Part shown: positions 14,601-25,671 of the stretch, in pieces | How the letters are laid out: the number at the start of each line of letters is the position of its first letter | How positions within the stretch are numbered: position 1 is the stretch's first letter | Source: Spirogloea muscicola | Taxonomy: Eukaryota; Streptophyta; Zygnematophyceae; Spirogloeales; Spirogloeaceae | Assembly (NCBI GenBank): GCA_009602725.1 | Contig: WELB01000065.1 | Coordinates: 618,695 to 666,352, forward strand | Reading direction: 5' to 3' | Length of the DNA: 47,658 nt | Notes under the pieces: generated by a model | Databases searched by the model: none | What the model was told of the DNA's origin: nothing | The model's input: only the letters and a program-made list of their open reading frames with translations | Translations under genes and position numbers: made by a program

Positions 14601-15480
14601 GAGGTGCTCACTTGGGTGGCCATGTCCCACCACCGGCACGTGCTGTCATCACCGCCGGACAGGATGTGCAGCTTGTCCCGTCCGAATCTGGTGTAGTGCA
14701 CTGGCCTGCTCTGCCACAGGAGCCGCCATCACTGTGAGGCCCTCAGCAAGCCACCACCGAAGGGGACGCTGCGGACCTCAAGTAAGCCGTCGAGGCTTCA
14801 GGACGTCCTCGTGAGTCCGGAGGGAGAGAGGTGGGCACCCGGCGTGGCCCTTGAGCTGGCGCAGCACGTCGCGGCTGCCGGGGTCGAACACCTGCACCAC
14901 GCCCGCCTCGCCGCCCGCCACCAGCAGCTGCCCGTCGGGCCGCAGGCTGCCCGAGTACGCCTGCCACCGCCAGCGCCATGGCGGCTCTGAGCGAGAGCCC
15001 GCGGCCAAGCTGGTCATGGGCTCCGCGCATGCCGGCTGGCTGCCGGCGCCGCGCTCGCGGGCAGCAGCCAGGCGGAGGAGGAGCTGCGGCGGTGGCGGAG
15101 GCGGAGGCTCACGATGTCCTTGAAGCGGGAGAAGGTCTTCTTGAGGGCCCTCTGGCGGCAGTCGTAGACCAGCACCCTGGTGGAGCTGGTGACGGCCAGG
15201 TCGTGCGGCGGCGACGCGCAGAAGTCGACGCTGGTCACCGCGCCCACCTGGGAGCTTGGAGCACGCCGCCATCAGTCGCAGCTCGGGACCGCGCAGCGGC
15301 GGCGGCGNGACGGCGGCGGCGGCGGCGGAGGAGCACCTGCTGGAGGTCGAGCGGGGCGCCGAAGGAGCGCCAGAAGCGGCCCTCGGCGGTCTCGCGGCGG
15401 GCGCGCGGCGGGAAGCGCTTCGGCTGCAGCTTCCGGTACTGCCCCGCGGCGGGCTCCGCCGCCGCCGCCGCCGCCGCCAT
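11622..15480 (-). CDS. UTP15: UTP15, WD40 subunit of the UtpA (t-UTP) complex
   Basis: This nucleolar U3 snoRNP protein is needed for pre-18S rRNA processing and, as a t-UTP, for rDNA transcription. Exons traced in frame are 15337-15480, 15113-15247, 14839-14960, 14612-14705, 14286-14362, 14084-14156, 13845-13905, 13405-13604, 12966-13229, 12578-12697 and 12341-12447. Less certain exons follow near 11900-11970 and 11622-11740. The start is [22 protein letters not shown]40 blades show as VDFCASPPHDLAV, KTFSRFKD, LSGGDDSTCRWWD, ATGSYDHSVRLWD, VALWDILGGGRLL and TASLDQHVKVYD. The helical C-terminal domain includes TYRYFVRG, LVAQRKRVHLAPHDRLLRRF and ARRGLLAALSGRDE. Length, about 520-530 residues, matches the family. 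One N lies upstream at 15308, inside the first intron. Confidence 0.95.
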
Positions 15481-16497
15481 AGCCGGCGGCCTCCTCCGGA
15501 ACCCAAAACCCCGGAGCTGAGCAGGAAGAGCAGGAGGCTGGCGGAGGATCACGAAGGCAGCTCTTCCAACTTCACGGCAATGGCGAGTTCAAAAAGAAGA
15601 AAGCGGCTGCTGATATGAAAGAATCGGCTGTGAAATGCCAGCCAGATGCATACTGGTGTTTCATGACGGAGCCAAAGGCTAGGCAGACAGGGCGCCCTCA
15701 ATACCCCCGTGTCAGCAGTATGAAGTTCAAAGGAGTGTACCAGAAACTGCTCTCGCCCGCAGAGGGGATGGGCTGGGCAAGGCCAGCCCATGACGACTGG
15801 ACAAGGTCTGACAGGGCCGGAATGATAGAGCTTGGACTTCAACTGCGTAAAACAAAAGCCCTGAAGCAAGCGCGGCCAGATCGAGTGGTGGCTGGGAGAG
15901 GCCAGCCCAAAGGAACGGACAAGGTCTGAAGCAGGAATGCTAAGGACTAAGACATCAGCAACGAGACTCTCAGTAACCTCTCGTCAAGAGATGAAGCATT
16001 GCAAGGTGAAGCGGCAGCCAGAAACAAGTCCATGGTGGTCGTAATACCCCTTAAGGTACTCCCTTCAGGTACTACTACTGGCCTAGCCACAGCTTGCGCT
16101 GCTGTCTCTAGTCACCTGGAATCCAACAGGTACGCCACCTTACTCGTATCAATTGTCTCATACTCACTTAATAACATTTACTTAGACCTTTTCCAATCGC
16201 GCACTAGCAGCTCGGGTCACATCCACGCCTTCTGCTTAACATGAGGACTTCAAGAAATCCCTCCTTCCCACCTTGACCAGCAGGCACAAGGCCTGCCTCA
16301 AAGCACACCATGCATCCTGTCAACACACTGTGCAGAATGCAGAAGTTTCACCAGGCTGTCCCCCCTCCCCCACAATCTCAGCATTCGCACGCAATTCTGG
16401 AGGACAGTCACTCCTCAAGGGCATCAAAGCCCAAACCTTCCTGTAAGAAGCACTCTCTCACGCTAATAAACATGCTGTCTACACGTCCTCATCCACT
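15481..16497. repeat. short intergenic interval with repeats upstream of UTP15
   Basis: 15603-15681 is a 79-bp repeat (GCGGCTGCTGATATGAAAGA...) about 95% identical to 34363-34440. Hairpin-family copies follow at about 15745-15810 (GGGCTGGGCAAGGCCAGCCC) and 15885-15930. From 16000 to 16497 I see no gene; this part should hold the 3' end of the IQD transcript. Confidence 0.7.
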
Positions 16498-19400
16498 TCA
16501 AGCGTCATCGGTCATAGCTATCACCCTGTCCTCAGCTTCCTGCCCCTCATACTTGTGCACGCCATTGGCTGGAAGCACACCTGCCCCAGCACCAAAGTAA
16601 TTGCTAGGAGCAGTGAGAGGATGGGCACCGAAAGCTTCCACATCCTCGACTGCATGCTCGTTCTTGCCTGGCTCAGCCACCTGCTCCTCGTACACAGCCT
16701 GCTTCTCCTGGTCCTCAGATGGCGCCGTCCCGCCAGCCTCTTCCAACTCAGATGCTGTTGCTGACATTGGGCCAGGGTTTAGGGTGCTTCCAGATCCTTT
16801 CTGAGCGTCTACCTGCAGCCACCAATATCCAATCTCACAACAAGTCAATTGGTAACCACTGTGCATGGTGCAAACATGACCACTATGATGGCCAGATAGG
16901 CCTCTTCCAGAAGACTGCAAGGTGAACTGTGAGCTAGGCTCATATAAGTAACGTCTGGTGGTGACAACATTACTTGTGGTATCCGTGGTGCATCTAGCCC
17001 CGGTGACAATGTTCTGCTGATAGCTGGTGATGCAGAGCGCTTGCTACTCAGTTGAGTGCCTGGGGAAGCCGGAGATGATCCTCTTCTCTGTCATAAGGCG
17101 CCAAACACTCTGAAGTTGGCAATGGCTCTTGCAGTCATACATCTCTAGTCAAGTGCATGCATTCGCTTAGGTCCAATTTGCTTCACACAGTGGGCCTGAC
17201 AGAGCAGGAGCGCTCAGGTGCCTATGCATTGCAAGCTGGAAGCTCTAAGCCGGAGTGACGCTGTACCGGTACTCGTGGGTCTGGGCTGCCAGAGCTGCCT
17301 CTGGCTTTGGCCTTAGCAGACTCGGTAGGTGCCATGAAACTAGGGACCTGTCATGATTAAAACACTTTGTTCAGTAGCTTGCCTGTAGAAATCCTTCACT
17401 TGTGTGCAGATGCTAGGAAGCAACAGGCAGTACTGTAATGCTCACCCTTGTGCTGCCTGTGCTGTGGCGCCGCGCAGAATTTGCAGGACTGACGAGGTGT
17501 GAAGCTTCTGCAGATGCCTCTGGAGGGGTCTGCTCCTGGTCCTGCACCGTAAGCTGATCATGAGCCCCTCGGCAAGCTGTGACCCCTTGAGCACCTTATC
17601 AAAACCACTGGCACTGCCACACTCTAGCATGTATGACCACAAGTACAAGGGAAGGTAAACCCTACCAATGATATTGTCAGCTTTGCTCTGGGGGTGCCTG
17701 ACTGAGGATCAGATCGTTCCATCTGTGCATGCATGGGGAAGAAGGTTTAGGTGCGGAACGCCTATCTGATAGCAAGGTGCAAGTGCAATCTGTGAGGATT
17801 GCCAGCTGTGTTTGGACATTAGCAGCAAATCTTAGTCAACTGGTCATAAATTGCAGTACAGTATAAGTCTTGATAATATTGACATCTCTGAACATGGGCA
17901 CAAGTGCTTCTTACTGTCAAGTAAATGCTAGCGTCCAGTAAGAAATATTCAAATATGCAGCCAGCATGGTGACAGACTCATTGGTTGGGATAGGTCATGC
18001 CTTCGCAGCCCATGATGCTGTTGGTTGGCAGATATTACATAAGTCTATGGTTGTATGACCCGCAGCAGATGCTCGCACCCTAATGCGGCTGCACAATACA
18101 TCAAGCTCATCAGAACAAGCAAACTCCTTTATTTACAACGAGATTCACGACATGAGAGGGTGGGCAAAGTAGGAGAGGCTGTTTGAATGGTAGAAATGCA
18201 AGTGTGTCCTGCAGTGACTTTGGACATTGATCTTCGGCAAAAGCTCACCGGTTGCAAGACTTGCACTTGCCAACGTCTACAAGCTCCACTGCAGGCGTAC
18301 TCGGAAGTACGCCAGACACAATTGCATCGCTCTTCACAGAACCTGCAGTAGGAGGCCATTCCTGCATTGTACAGGCATGACGTCAAGCAGTGCACGAGCA
18401 CGAGCAGCACAGGCATCCTCCAGGGTAAAGTAGAAGTTCTAGATGCTTCAACTTCCGAGTGCTTGGCCAAACAGGCTGACTAGCCAGAAGTGAGGCGCCT
18501 AGACAAAGACAGATGACGACATTGATCTGCATGGTTGTACGCAACAGTGAGGGTATGATACAGTCCCGCAACAAAAATTCCATTTTTAGAAGGATGACCA
18601 AATACATTCGCTTGCTCCATGATAATGCCATTCTCCCAAGGGCGTGCAACCATCCAGCGCTCCAACCAACTCCAACCCCAGCCGCCTTTATCAGGCTCGC
18701 ACTCAATGTAGGTGAGCGACGTCTGTTGCCCACTTTCCCATTTCCAAAGCTGGACAAAGCCAAGTTCACTGCTTCAGCACCTAACGGAATTGGTAGACAA
18801 GGCAACTGCAGCTGACATAGCACGCCAAGCTTTGTCATGGATCCAATATGCTTAATACAACCAACAACAACTGAAGACTGATGCCGTGCCTTTGCACCTC
18901 CCTGACCTGATGAACAACTGTGTCCTCCACAATGTCAAAGTGAAGAATCTATTACAAATACCACATACTTGAGCTGCCATCATGAATTGGAGAAGTCAGC
19001 CAGTCTGAGGAGAATGAGAGCTCACCGCGTGTGATGAAGCATATTTTGCTGCTCTCTCACGTTTCATAGCGCCTTCTTGCTTACTGTGGAGCTTGGCATG
19101 GAGCTCATTCAAAGTCCCGTTCATATCACACCATCCAAGCTGCACAATGGCAAGGGGTGTAGGTTGACGAGGCCATCTACTAGCTTACTCATGCATAACT
19201 GCAATTCCATGGGCCAGCAAATATATCATACTCCTCATATGATGAAGTGTAGACCACACCTCAGACTTCTTGTTGACATCCTCCACGTGCTTTCTCCTTG
19301 CAATAGTCTCAAGCTGTCTCTGCACCGCAAGTCCTTCCCTGAACAGCAGCAAGATGTGCAGTTCTTGGAAGATGTTTCACGTAACGTTCTTGTGTCATGG

Positions 19401-20811
19401 GAGAAGCTCGGCTGAGTAATTTGACCTTGCTGTAAATATTCTCTGCTGCTATGACACCTCTGAAATGTGCTTCTCACGAAGGCAGAAGAAGTACCTGGAC
19501 ATCCTTACTCGGCGGGCACGGACACGGGCCTGCACACGAACAAGCGCATGCATGCAGCGCAGGGTAACGGCCGCTTGCTTCCGCACAATGTGACCTCGAA
19601 CCAGGGCCTGCAAGCGCACCAGGCCTTTGAAGGCCCGAAGAGCTTTCCTTGCCTGCCACAGGGATTAGTGCCACAAGGAGCTGCAGGTGAGGCTCTGAAA
19701 TGATCTCAAACCCAAGGACTTGCAACTCCAACAGGGCATATGACACTTGCCATCCATTGGATGACTTTTGGGTACTCCAGTGACTCAGGACCTATGCCTG
19801 GTATCAAAGTCGACTGTGGACACAACGGAGACAAACATGCCTAACTCTAGCCTGTGAGGGGGTATACGAGCCGTGAGCAATAAGACGGTGGCAACAGTGT
19901 GAGACCTACAAGGTAGCCACGGTATGCCGCTTGTATGCGGACTGCGGCCCACTCCTCCCTGGACTGGCCAGGTGCTGGGCCTGCATGGCTGACTGTGTAA
20001 GCTCCGCGGCCACTTTCACCTGCTTCACAGACGGAGTCCAGTGTGCGTCACTCACCGAGCTCACACAGGCTAAGTGCTGCTGCCCATGCAGCCTTGCTGC
20101 CTTTCTCAAGTGTGCGGGGGATAACTCACACGCTCCAGTGACGCATGTGGGTAGCAAGAGAGTATCGTGCTTGCCTGGCAAGCCTATATGGGTACACGAG
20201 GTCGCAGATTGATGCAGAGGGGAGTGCCTTGTTTACTTTGAAGGTGGCATGAGCAATCCATTGAAGGAGTGTACAATGCACTCGCCTGCTGCAGCTTGGG
20301 CCTTGTTCCGCCTGCCCAGCGGAGATCCAGAGCGGGTGCGCACAAGCGATGGCAGCCGCCAGCCCGACTTGGTGCTGGCATTTGCTGGGCTTGCTTCCAC
20401 TGCCGGCATCTGTAGCTGCAGTGGCTCCAAAGCTGCTGCCTGTTCCTCCGGGGCAGTCTCAGCATGGCTGTTCGGGCCATCACCTGCTGGGGACGCCTGC
20501 TCCTCACCAGGCTGCTGGCGCAAGGACGCAGTTGGGACAGCGACTGTCAACACAGTGGCGGGCTGGAGCTTCGACGCGAGCAGGGCCTCGCTCCGATGGG
20601 CTCTTAGATTGTAGAAACGCCGGGGCGCAACGGGGAGCAGCTCAGTACCGCGCATTCGAGCAGTGCCACTTCCTGGGGGGTGTGCTCTGAGCACGGGCCA
20701 GGAGGTCGAGCGGGGCCTGACCTTGTCGTCCGCGGGGCCCTTGGTGGCCTTCTTCCGCGAGAGCAGCGACCTCATCCACTTGCCGGAGACGGACCGGCCG
20801 GATGGTGCCAT
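16498..20811 (-). CDS. IQ67-domain (IQD) calmodulin-binding protein
   Basis: IQD proteins are plant scaffold proteins that bind calmodulin and often microtubules or membranes. The start is [20 protein letters not shown] at 20811. The IQ67 domain is split by an intron at the family's usual place: [16 protein letters not shown] (about 19915-19965), then [40 protein letters not shown] and QARVRARR (about 19505-19655). Downstream exons give [20 protein letters not shown] (19240-19335), [20 protein letters not shown] (about 19026-19110) and [19 protein letters not shown] (about 18630-18690), all family hallmarks. Low-complexity exons near 17460-17590 follow, then [20 protein letters not shown] (about 17270-17335), the conserved C-terminal motif. 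A final acidic exon ends at 16498; its membership is inferred. Exact joins of the low-complexity exons are uncertain. Confidence 0.9.
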
Positions 20812-23347
20812 GGCGCGTCACCGTCTGACGCCCGGCCTGCGAGTGGGGGCAGGACGCCGCAGCGGCTCTACCCCGCCCTGCCACCAGAAGGTCGCGCCAC
20901 AGTCGAGCATCAGCCGCCGAGGCGGCACGTGAGCCGGCACAGCAGGCGGCCCGGGAAGCTGCCGCTATCGCAGGCTCCCGTCGGCGAGCAGCGGAGCTGG
21001 CAGGAGCTGGCGGCCGGCAAGGCCTGGCGAGGCGCAGCCGGCGGGCGGGAGCACCTGGGAGCGCACCGCAGTGGCGGGGGGCGCGAGCCCGCCCNGGCGC
21101 GCTGCGGGGGCCCGAGCTCCGCGGACTCCCTCCCCCGCCCCCCAAAGCTGTGCGCTTAGCTCGCCTCCTGCATATTCTTTCCTCTGGGCTGGCCAATCTC
21201 AGCCATCGCTCGCTCTTCTCCTGGAAAAGTCTCTCGCTCTGCAGTGTGGCCAGCTCCGGCCCTCCTCTGTTGCCCCGTCTGCACTTACTCCGACTTGCGG
21301 CTGCTAACTCGGGGTTACTGAGATCCCTTTCGCTGCGTCTCGTGCATAGCTGTGTGGCTCTGGCTTTGTCAGCCCCTCTTCTCTATCCGATTCTTTCATA
21401 TCAGCAGCCGCTTCCTTCTCTATGGGCGAGCACTTTCTTTGGCGCCTCTCGTCCCTTGTGGGCCTTGTCCGTTGTTTCTGGGCTGGCTTTTCACAGCCCT
21501 TGCCACCCTCTGCCTTCGTCCTTGGCCACACAGGCTCTCCATCACTTTATACACACCCAATTCCTCAGGGAGAGCCACCTCTCTTTTAAAGCCCCCGTTC
21601 CCTTTGCAAGAGCTCACTTCTTTGGAAGAAAGTGCTCTCCCAAAGGTGGTAGGGGTTGGGAGGAGCTGCTTCCATCTTGCACGAACAATGTGTTGGCTTG
21701 GCTTGGCCTTCTTGGCTTTTCAGGCAATGCGGCGCGTTTCAGACCTTGTACATTCCTTTGGGCTGGCCTCTCACTGCCATTGCCGCTATTTGAAGAGCTG
21801 TATTCTTTTCCATTTGGCGCCCAAGATTTATTTGGCCGATGTGCATGTGCTCACTCGTGAGGTTGTGGTTTAGAGTCCCCCTTCATTTACTATAGTTTGG
21901 TTTGTTACCTTAGCCCCTATTACATTCCATGGTTCATCTTACAAGCAGTGTCCTGGCTTGCTTTGGCCTCCTTTCCTCTCATGCGCAACGCACGCCTTCT
22001 CTTCCTAATGATGTGCACCGCACCTTTTCCGTCTCTACGTTCTCTGGGTCCTTTGGACCTTCTTCCTTATTCTGTGGGCTGGCTTTCAACAGCCCTGGCC
22101 CTTCCTTGGAATAGCTGCTTTCTCTCTCCCTCTGCCTGAACAATGTATCGGCTTGAATTGGCCTCCATTTCATTTCATGCGCCCCGCGCGCCTTCCCCCT
22201 GTCCGGTATTCGAGCGTCAGCTAGCGACCTCTATGTGCTGACTCGTGGTTACTGAGCGGGTCAGCTTAGCAGCAGGTGACGTACATTTGTCCAATGTGCT
22301 TGCCTTTGTACTTGGCCACACATGGCCTCCCCATCTCTTAATATACACGCATTTTTCCTTTCTCGCCCCACGCTCTGGTGGTTTCTCCAAAGTGTAAGAA
22401 GCACTCTAATTTACAAAAGGAAGTAGCTCATTCAAAGGGGGCGAGGCTGCCCACAAAAGAATGACAGGTTTCAGTAGAGATGGAAAGCAGATAGCATGCA
22501 AGGAGCTTTTGCTGCTTCTTTCCTGCCCGAGGCCTTCCCTCTTGCGCTTCCTCCTGGCACTCGCTGTGCAGCACAATTATACTGCGGCCGCTTGTCTGCA
22601 ACACTCAAGACGCCAAAGTACAGCATTCCTGCCGTCCACGACTTCCCCTCAGTGCACATGCGAGCGACCAGCAGCTATTGCCCTCCCTCACCTTGCACTG
22701 TATGGCGCCTGCTGTAGCCAGCTGTGCCTCGTCTCTCTCGTTTGTCATACTGCCCTCTGTTTCCCCTCAAATCTACCTCCGAACCCCTGCTGCTGCTTTG
22801 GCACGGCCATCATTCCCTTCTTGACAGGTCCTCCTCCTCAGGCTCTTGGGCCTTCTATTTAGAAGGCAAGCTTCCAATATGAATTTGAGCAGCCATCTGT
22901 ACAAGCCTTCTTTCAATGGCATGTCGTGTGCTGAGCGAACTTCGACTGCTGCACTTTAGTTGCCAGCAGCCATGCCTGTCTGCCTCCATGTTCACTCCAT
23001 GTCCTACTCTCTCACCACTTCACCTTCTTGCCTTCTTGCCATGCTTGGTCCCTTCCACAGCATAATACATCATTTTGAATGGCCAAGATGATGTGGAAGC
23101 TTCTGCACCTCCCTGTGGCTCTCTGGGTGCTCTCTGTCTGAAAGGGAGCACACAGCCAAGGTACCCAAGGCCTGTAGTTCGTCAACTGCCAACTCCACCT
23201 TCTGAAGGGGGCAGTTGTGCGCCTCGTCAGCTCCTGGAAAGCAGGGAAGTTGCACCTGCCAGGGTCCTGTCCTCGGCCCGCTCCCTGCAATCAGCACGGC
23301 TGAGCTTCGCTGACCAAAGCGCCCGTTATGTTGCTGGCCTGGTCACG
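20812..23347. repeat. 2.5-kb interval: IQD promoter and repeat block
   Basis: 20812-21140 is the GC-rich island at the IQD start, with one N at 21095. From about 21170 to 22450 repeats dominate. These are reversed hairpin copies at about 21360-21500 and 22070-22100, tRNA-like segments at about 21285-21325 and 22205-22265, a 70-bp module at 22131-22200, and looser module copies near 21690 and 21945. 22450-23347 shows no recognisable gene; a 63-codon frame there has no known motif. Confidence 0.65.
22201..22420 (-). repeat. tRNA-like short interspersed element
   Basis: Read on the minus strand this matches 24830-25010. It has the AATGCGTGTATATTAAGAGA head, GGCCATGTGTGGCCAAGTAC, a GCACATTGGACAAATGTACG stretch, CTCAGTAACCACGAGTCAGC, ACATAGAGGTCGCTAGCTGA and CGCTCGAATACCGG. 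The GAGGTCGC...TCGAATNCC spacing resembles the anticodon arm and T-loop (pol III B box) of a tRNA. Confidence 0.65.
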
Positions 23348-24572
23348 CTAGTCCAATGGAACCTCAACTTCCATTTTCACTGTGTTTCCCAGCACCTGCG
23401 ACACCAGGGCTTTATCTATCAGGCCAAGCCTCATTGCATGTCACTTTGATGCTTGACGTGCATTGACTTTGCTGAAGCGCACGATGAAGCAGACACCTCG
23501 AGCAATGTGCCAAACACGCAAGATCACAATTAAGTGGCAAGGAACATGCCAATGCTGGCTGCACTCTAATATCCAGCCCTTTGAAAGCAGCCAACTCTTC
23601 TGGCAACCTACAGGCTCACCTTGACATAATCCTGCAGTGTCAACTCGCAGTCTTGCGAGTATCCGGCCTCCTCCAAGGCTCTAGTCACCACAGCCTGCAG
23701 CAGTCCATCTTTGGTCAAGTAAGTACAAGAACAGTAAGGCATCTGCTAAGGACCCCATTGTGTCTACGGGCTGCACGCGCTGGCAGGTAGCCGTGTACTG
23801 AGCACCTGCCGCTGCTCTTGAGTAAGGAAGTTGCCAGAGAGGTCCCGCACGATATTCACTATGTCGTCCTTGGAGACCTTGCCATTGGCATCCGAGTCGT
23901 AGATCGTAAAGATCCCTAGACGCACAAGGAGCTCGCTTGCCATATGAGGTCATGTGGGATCAATGCCACAGCAAGATGTATAGGAGCGTGTGATAGATTT
24001 GCTGATTGAAGGCTGGGCCTGGCTGCATTACAGCGTATCTTGTCCTCGCTGCTAGCAGAAGCGCTGAAAGCGGAGAGGAGCGCGACGAAGTCTTTGAAGT
24101 TGACACCCTCCAGCAACGTCAACATCCTCTGCAGCCCAGTCAGCCGTGCGCGATCAGGTGTGGACCTGATAAGGTCAGGGGGCCAGTGAGCGCCATAGCG
24201 ACAGCATAAAGAGCTGCGAGGGCGCTGCGGCACCTGGGACAAAGGGCTGAGCGCAAACTCAGGAATGGCCATGAATTCGTCCGCAGAGATGTAGCCCTTG
24301 CCATTGCGGTCGAGCTGGCAGAACCGCTCATAGAGCGACACAATCTCCTGCTGCGAGACTGCCGCGGTGCAGCACGAGCATTCCCGTGAGCCGCAGCCTA
24401 GCTCCCGTCGAGAGCGAGGTGGCAAGCGCAACCCCCCAGTCCTGCCTCGGGACGTCCGGCGAGCATCGACTTTGCTGGTACAAGAGAGCAAGAGGGGCTC
24501 ACAGCGGTGCTTGCAGTGCGTCTGGACCTCCTCGATGTCGTACTGCGTCAGCATGGACGACGCGTTGCCCAT
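23348..24572 (-). CDS. calcineurin-B-like EF-hand protein
   Basis: This Ca2+-binding protein resembles the plant calcineurin B subunit homologue (Arabidopsis At3g18430 type), not the CBL family. Six exons join in frame: 24503-24572, 24234-24358, 24032-24128, 23806-23915, 23620-23694 and 23348-23395. The total is 525 nt, or 174 residues, the expected size. The N terminus MGNASSMLTQYDIEEVQTHC has Gly2 for myristoylation, suggesting membrane attachment. A canonical EF-hand loop DRNGKGYISADE is present; a second loop DSDANGKVSKDD ends in Asp instead of Glu; a later pair is degenerate. The C terminus is VLGNTVKMEVEVPLD, typical of the family. Its phosphatase partner in plants is unclear, since plants lack a classical calcineurin A. 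Confidence 0.95.
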
Positions 24573-25671
24573 GGCGGCGGCGCGGCGAGTTCAGGCCATT
24601 GGCGACGCGGCGCCCGCAGGCGACGCGCAGCTGCGGCACTGGCGCCTAGGGCCCATTTGGGGTGCCGGTTGATGAGACAGCAGCAATACCTCGTCACAGT
24701 GAAAACGACTATTCCAGCAAATGGCTGTGAATGACCAGCTCGGACGAAAGAGTGAGCTGATGCAAGGGGGCCAGTAAAGCGCTAAAGCACTCAGCGAATC
24801 ACCAGCTTTTCTCTCACAGTGGCTCAATCAGAAAGTGGCTCTCCCAAAAGGGAAATGCGTGTATATTAAGAGATGGGGAGGCCATGTGTGGCCAAGTACA
24901 AAGGCAAGCACATTGGACAAATGTACGTCACCTGCTGCTAAGCTGACCCGCTCAGTAACCACGAGTCAGCACATAGAGGTCGCTAGCTGACGCTCGAATA
25001 CCGGACGGCAATTGACTAGCTCTTGTGCCAGCAGCTAAGGCTCGACCAGCTTTCTGATGCAGAGCATACGCCTGAGCTCGTTGCAGACAGGTTGACACTC
25101 GACGTCGCAGAAATGACAGATAGGCTGCCGGCATACCCATCTGGGCTGGGAGCATATCCTCGCGTCGTGCATATCCCAGACACGCGAGGGCTGTGAACAG
25201 CCAGCCCAAACGATCATCTAAAAGAAGGCGGTGGGTGCGGACGACCAGGCCCAGAAAAGCATGAACAAAGAGATCCAGGGCGGCAGTCCTGGCGTTGGCA
25301 GACCTGCCACTCAAATGTCATGCTCGCCACACTGCTGGCTAACGCAGCATCTCAGGCACACGCGGCCCATCGCACGCTCTGCCACGGGAACTCCTCCAAG
25401 CAGCGGCATCCTGCAACAAGAGCACTTATCCTCTGCTGCTCATGCAAGGAGCCAAAGCGACTATGGAATGGTGACACGAAACCCCGCCACATACACGGAG
25501 CTGCCTCTACCCAGGCCTGCCTGGGGCTGCGCCGCTCGCTGTGAAAGCGAGAGGAAGCGAGCTGCCGCAAGCTGTTGCCACATTAAAGCATCAAAATTAC
25601 TACCTCTTCTGCTGGTATAGCTTCTAACTCTAAGCATGACAGCTTTTCATCACAAAAGCAGCCCAACTATT
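24573..25671. repeat. intergenic interval with a full-length tRNA-like repeat
   Basis: 24573-24830 is the CNB-like promoter side, and 24830-25270 holds repeats (next entry). 25270-25671 shows no gene; it lies just downstream of the UTP5 stop codon and probably includes its 3' UTR. Confidence 0.6.
24830..25270 (+). repeat. tRNA-like short interspersed element, long copy
   Basis: The head is AATGCGTGTATATTAAGAGA, followed by GGCCAAGTACAAAGGCAAGC, GACCCGCTCAGTAACCACGA, GTCAGCACATAGAGGTCGCT and GACGCTCGAATACCGGACGG. The body runs through CCAGCTTTCTGATGCAGAGC to the GCGTCGTGCAT end, and then into a hairpin-family copy (GGGCTGTGAACAGCCAGCCC at about 25190). Most of it aligns with 33795-34115. I read it as a tRNA-derived SINE; this is an inference from the A/B-box-like parts. 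Confidence 0.65.

Noticed and set aside
14778-15506. A 242-codon minus-strand frame starting MGSGGGRRLWRR
   Set aside because: It is an Arg/Pro-rich shadow frame in the GC island. The UTP15 exons in the other frames of the same strand carry the conserved WD40 sequence.
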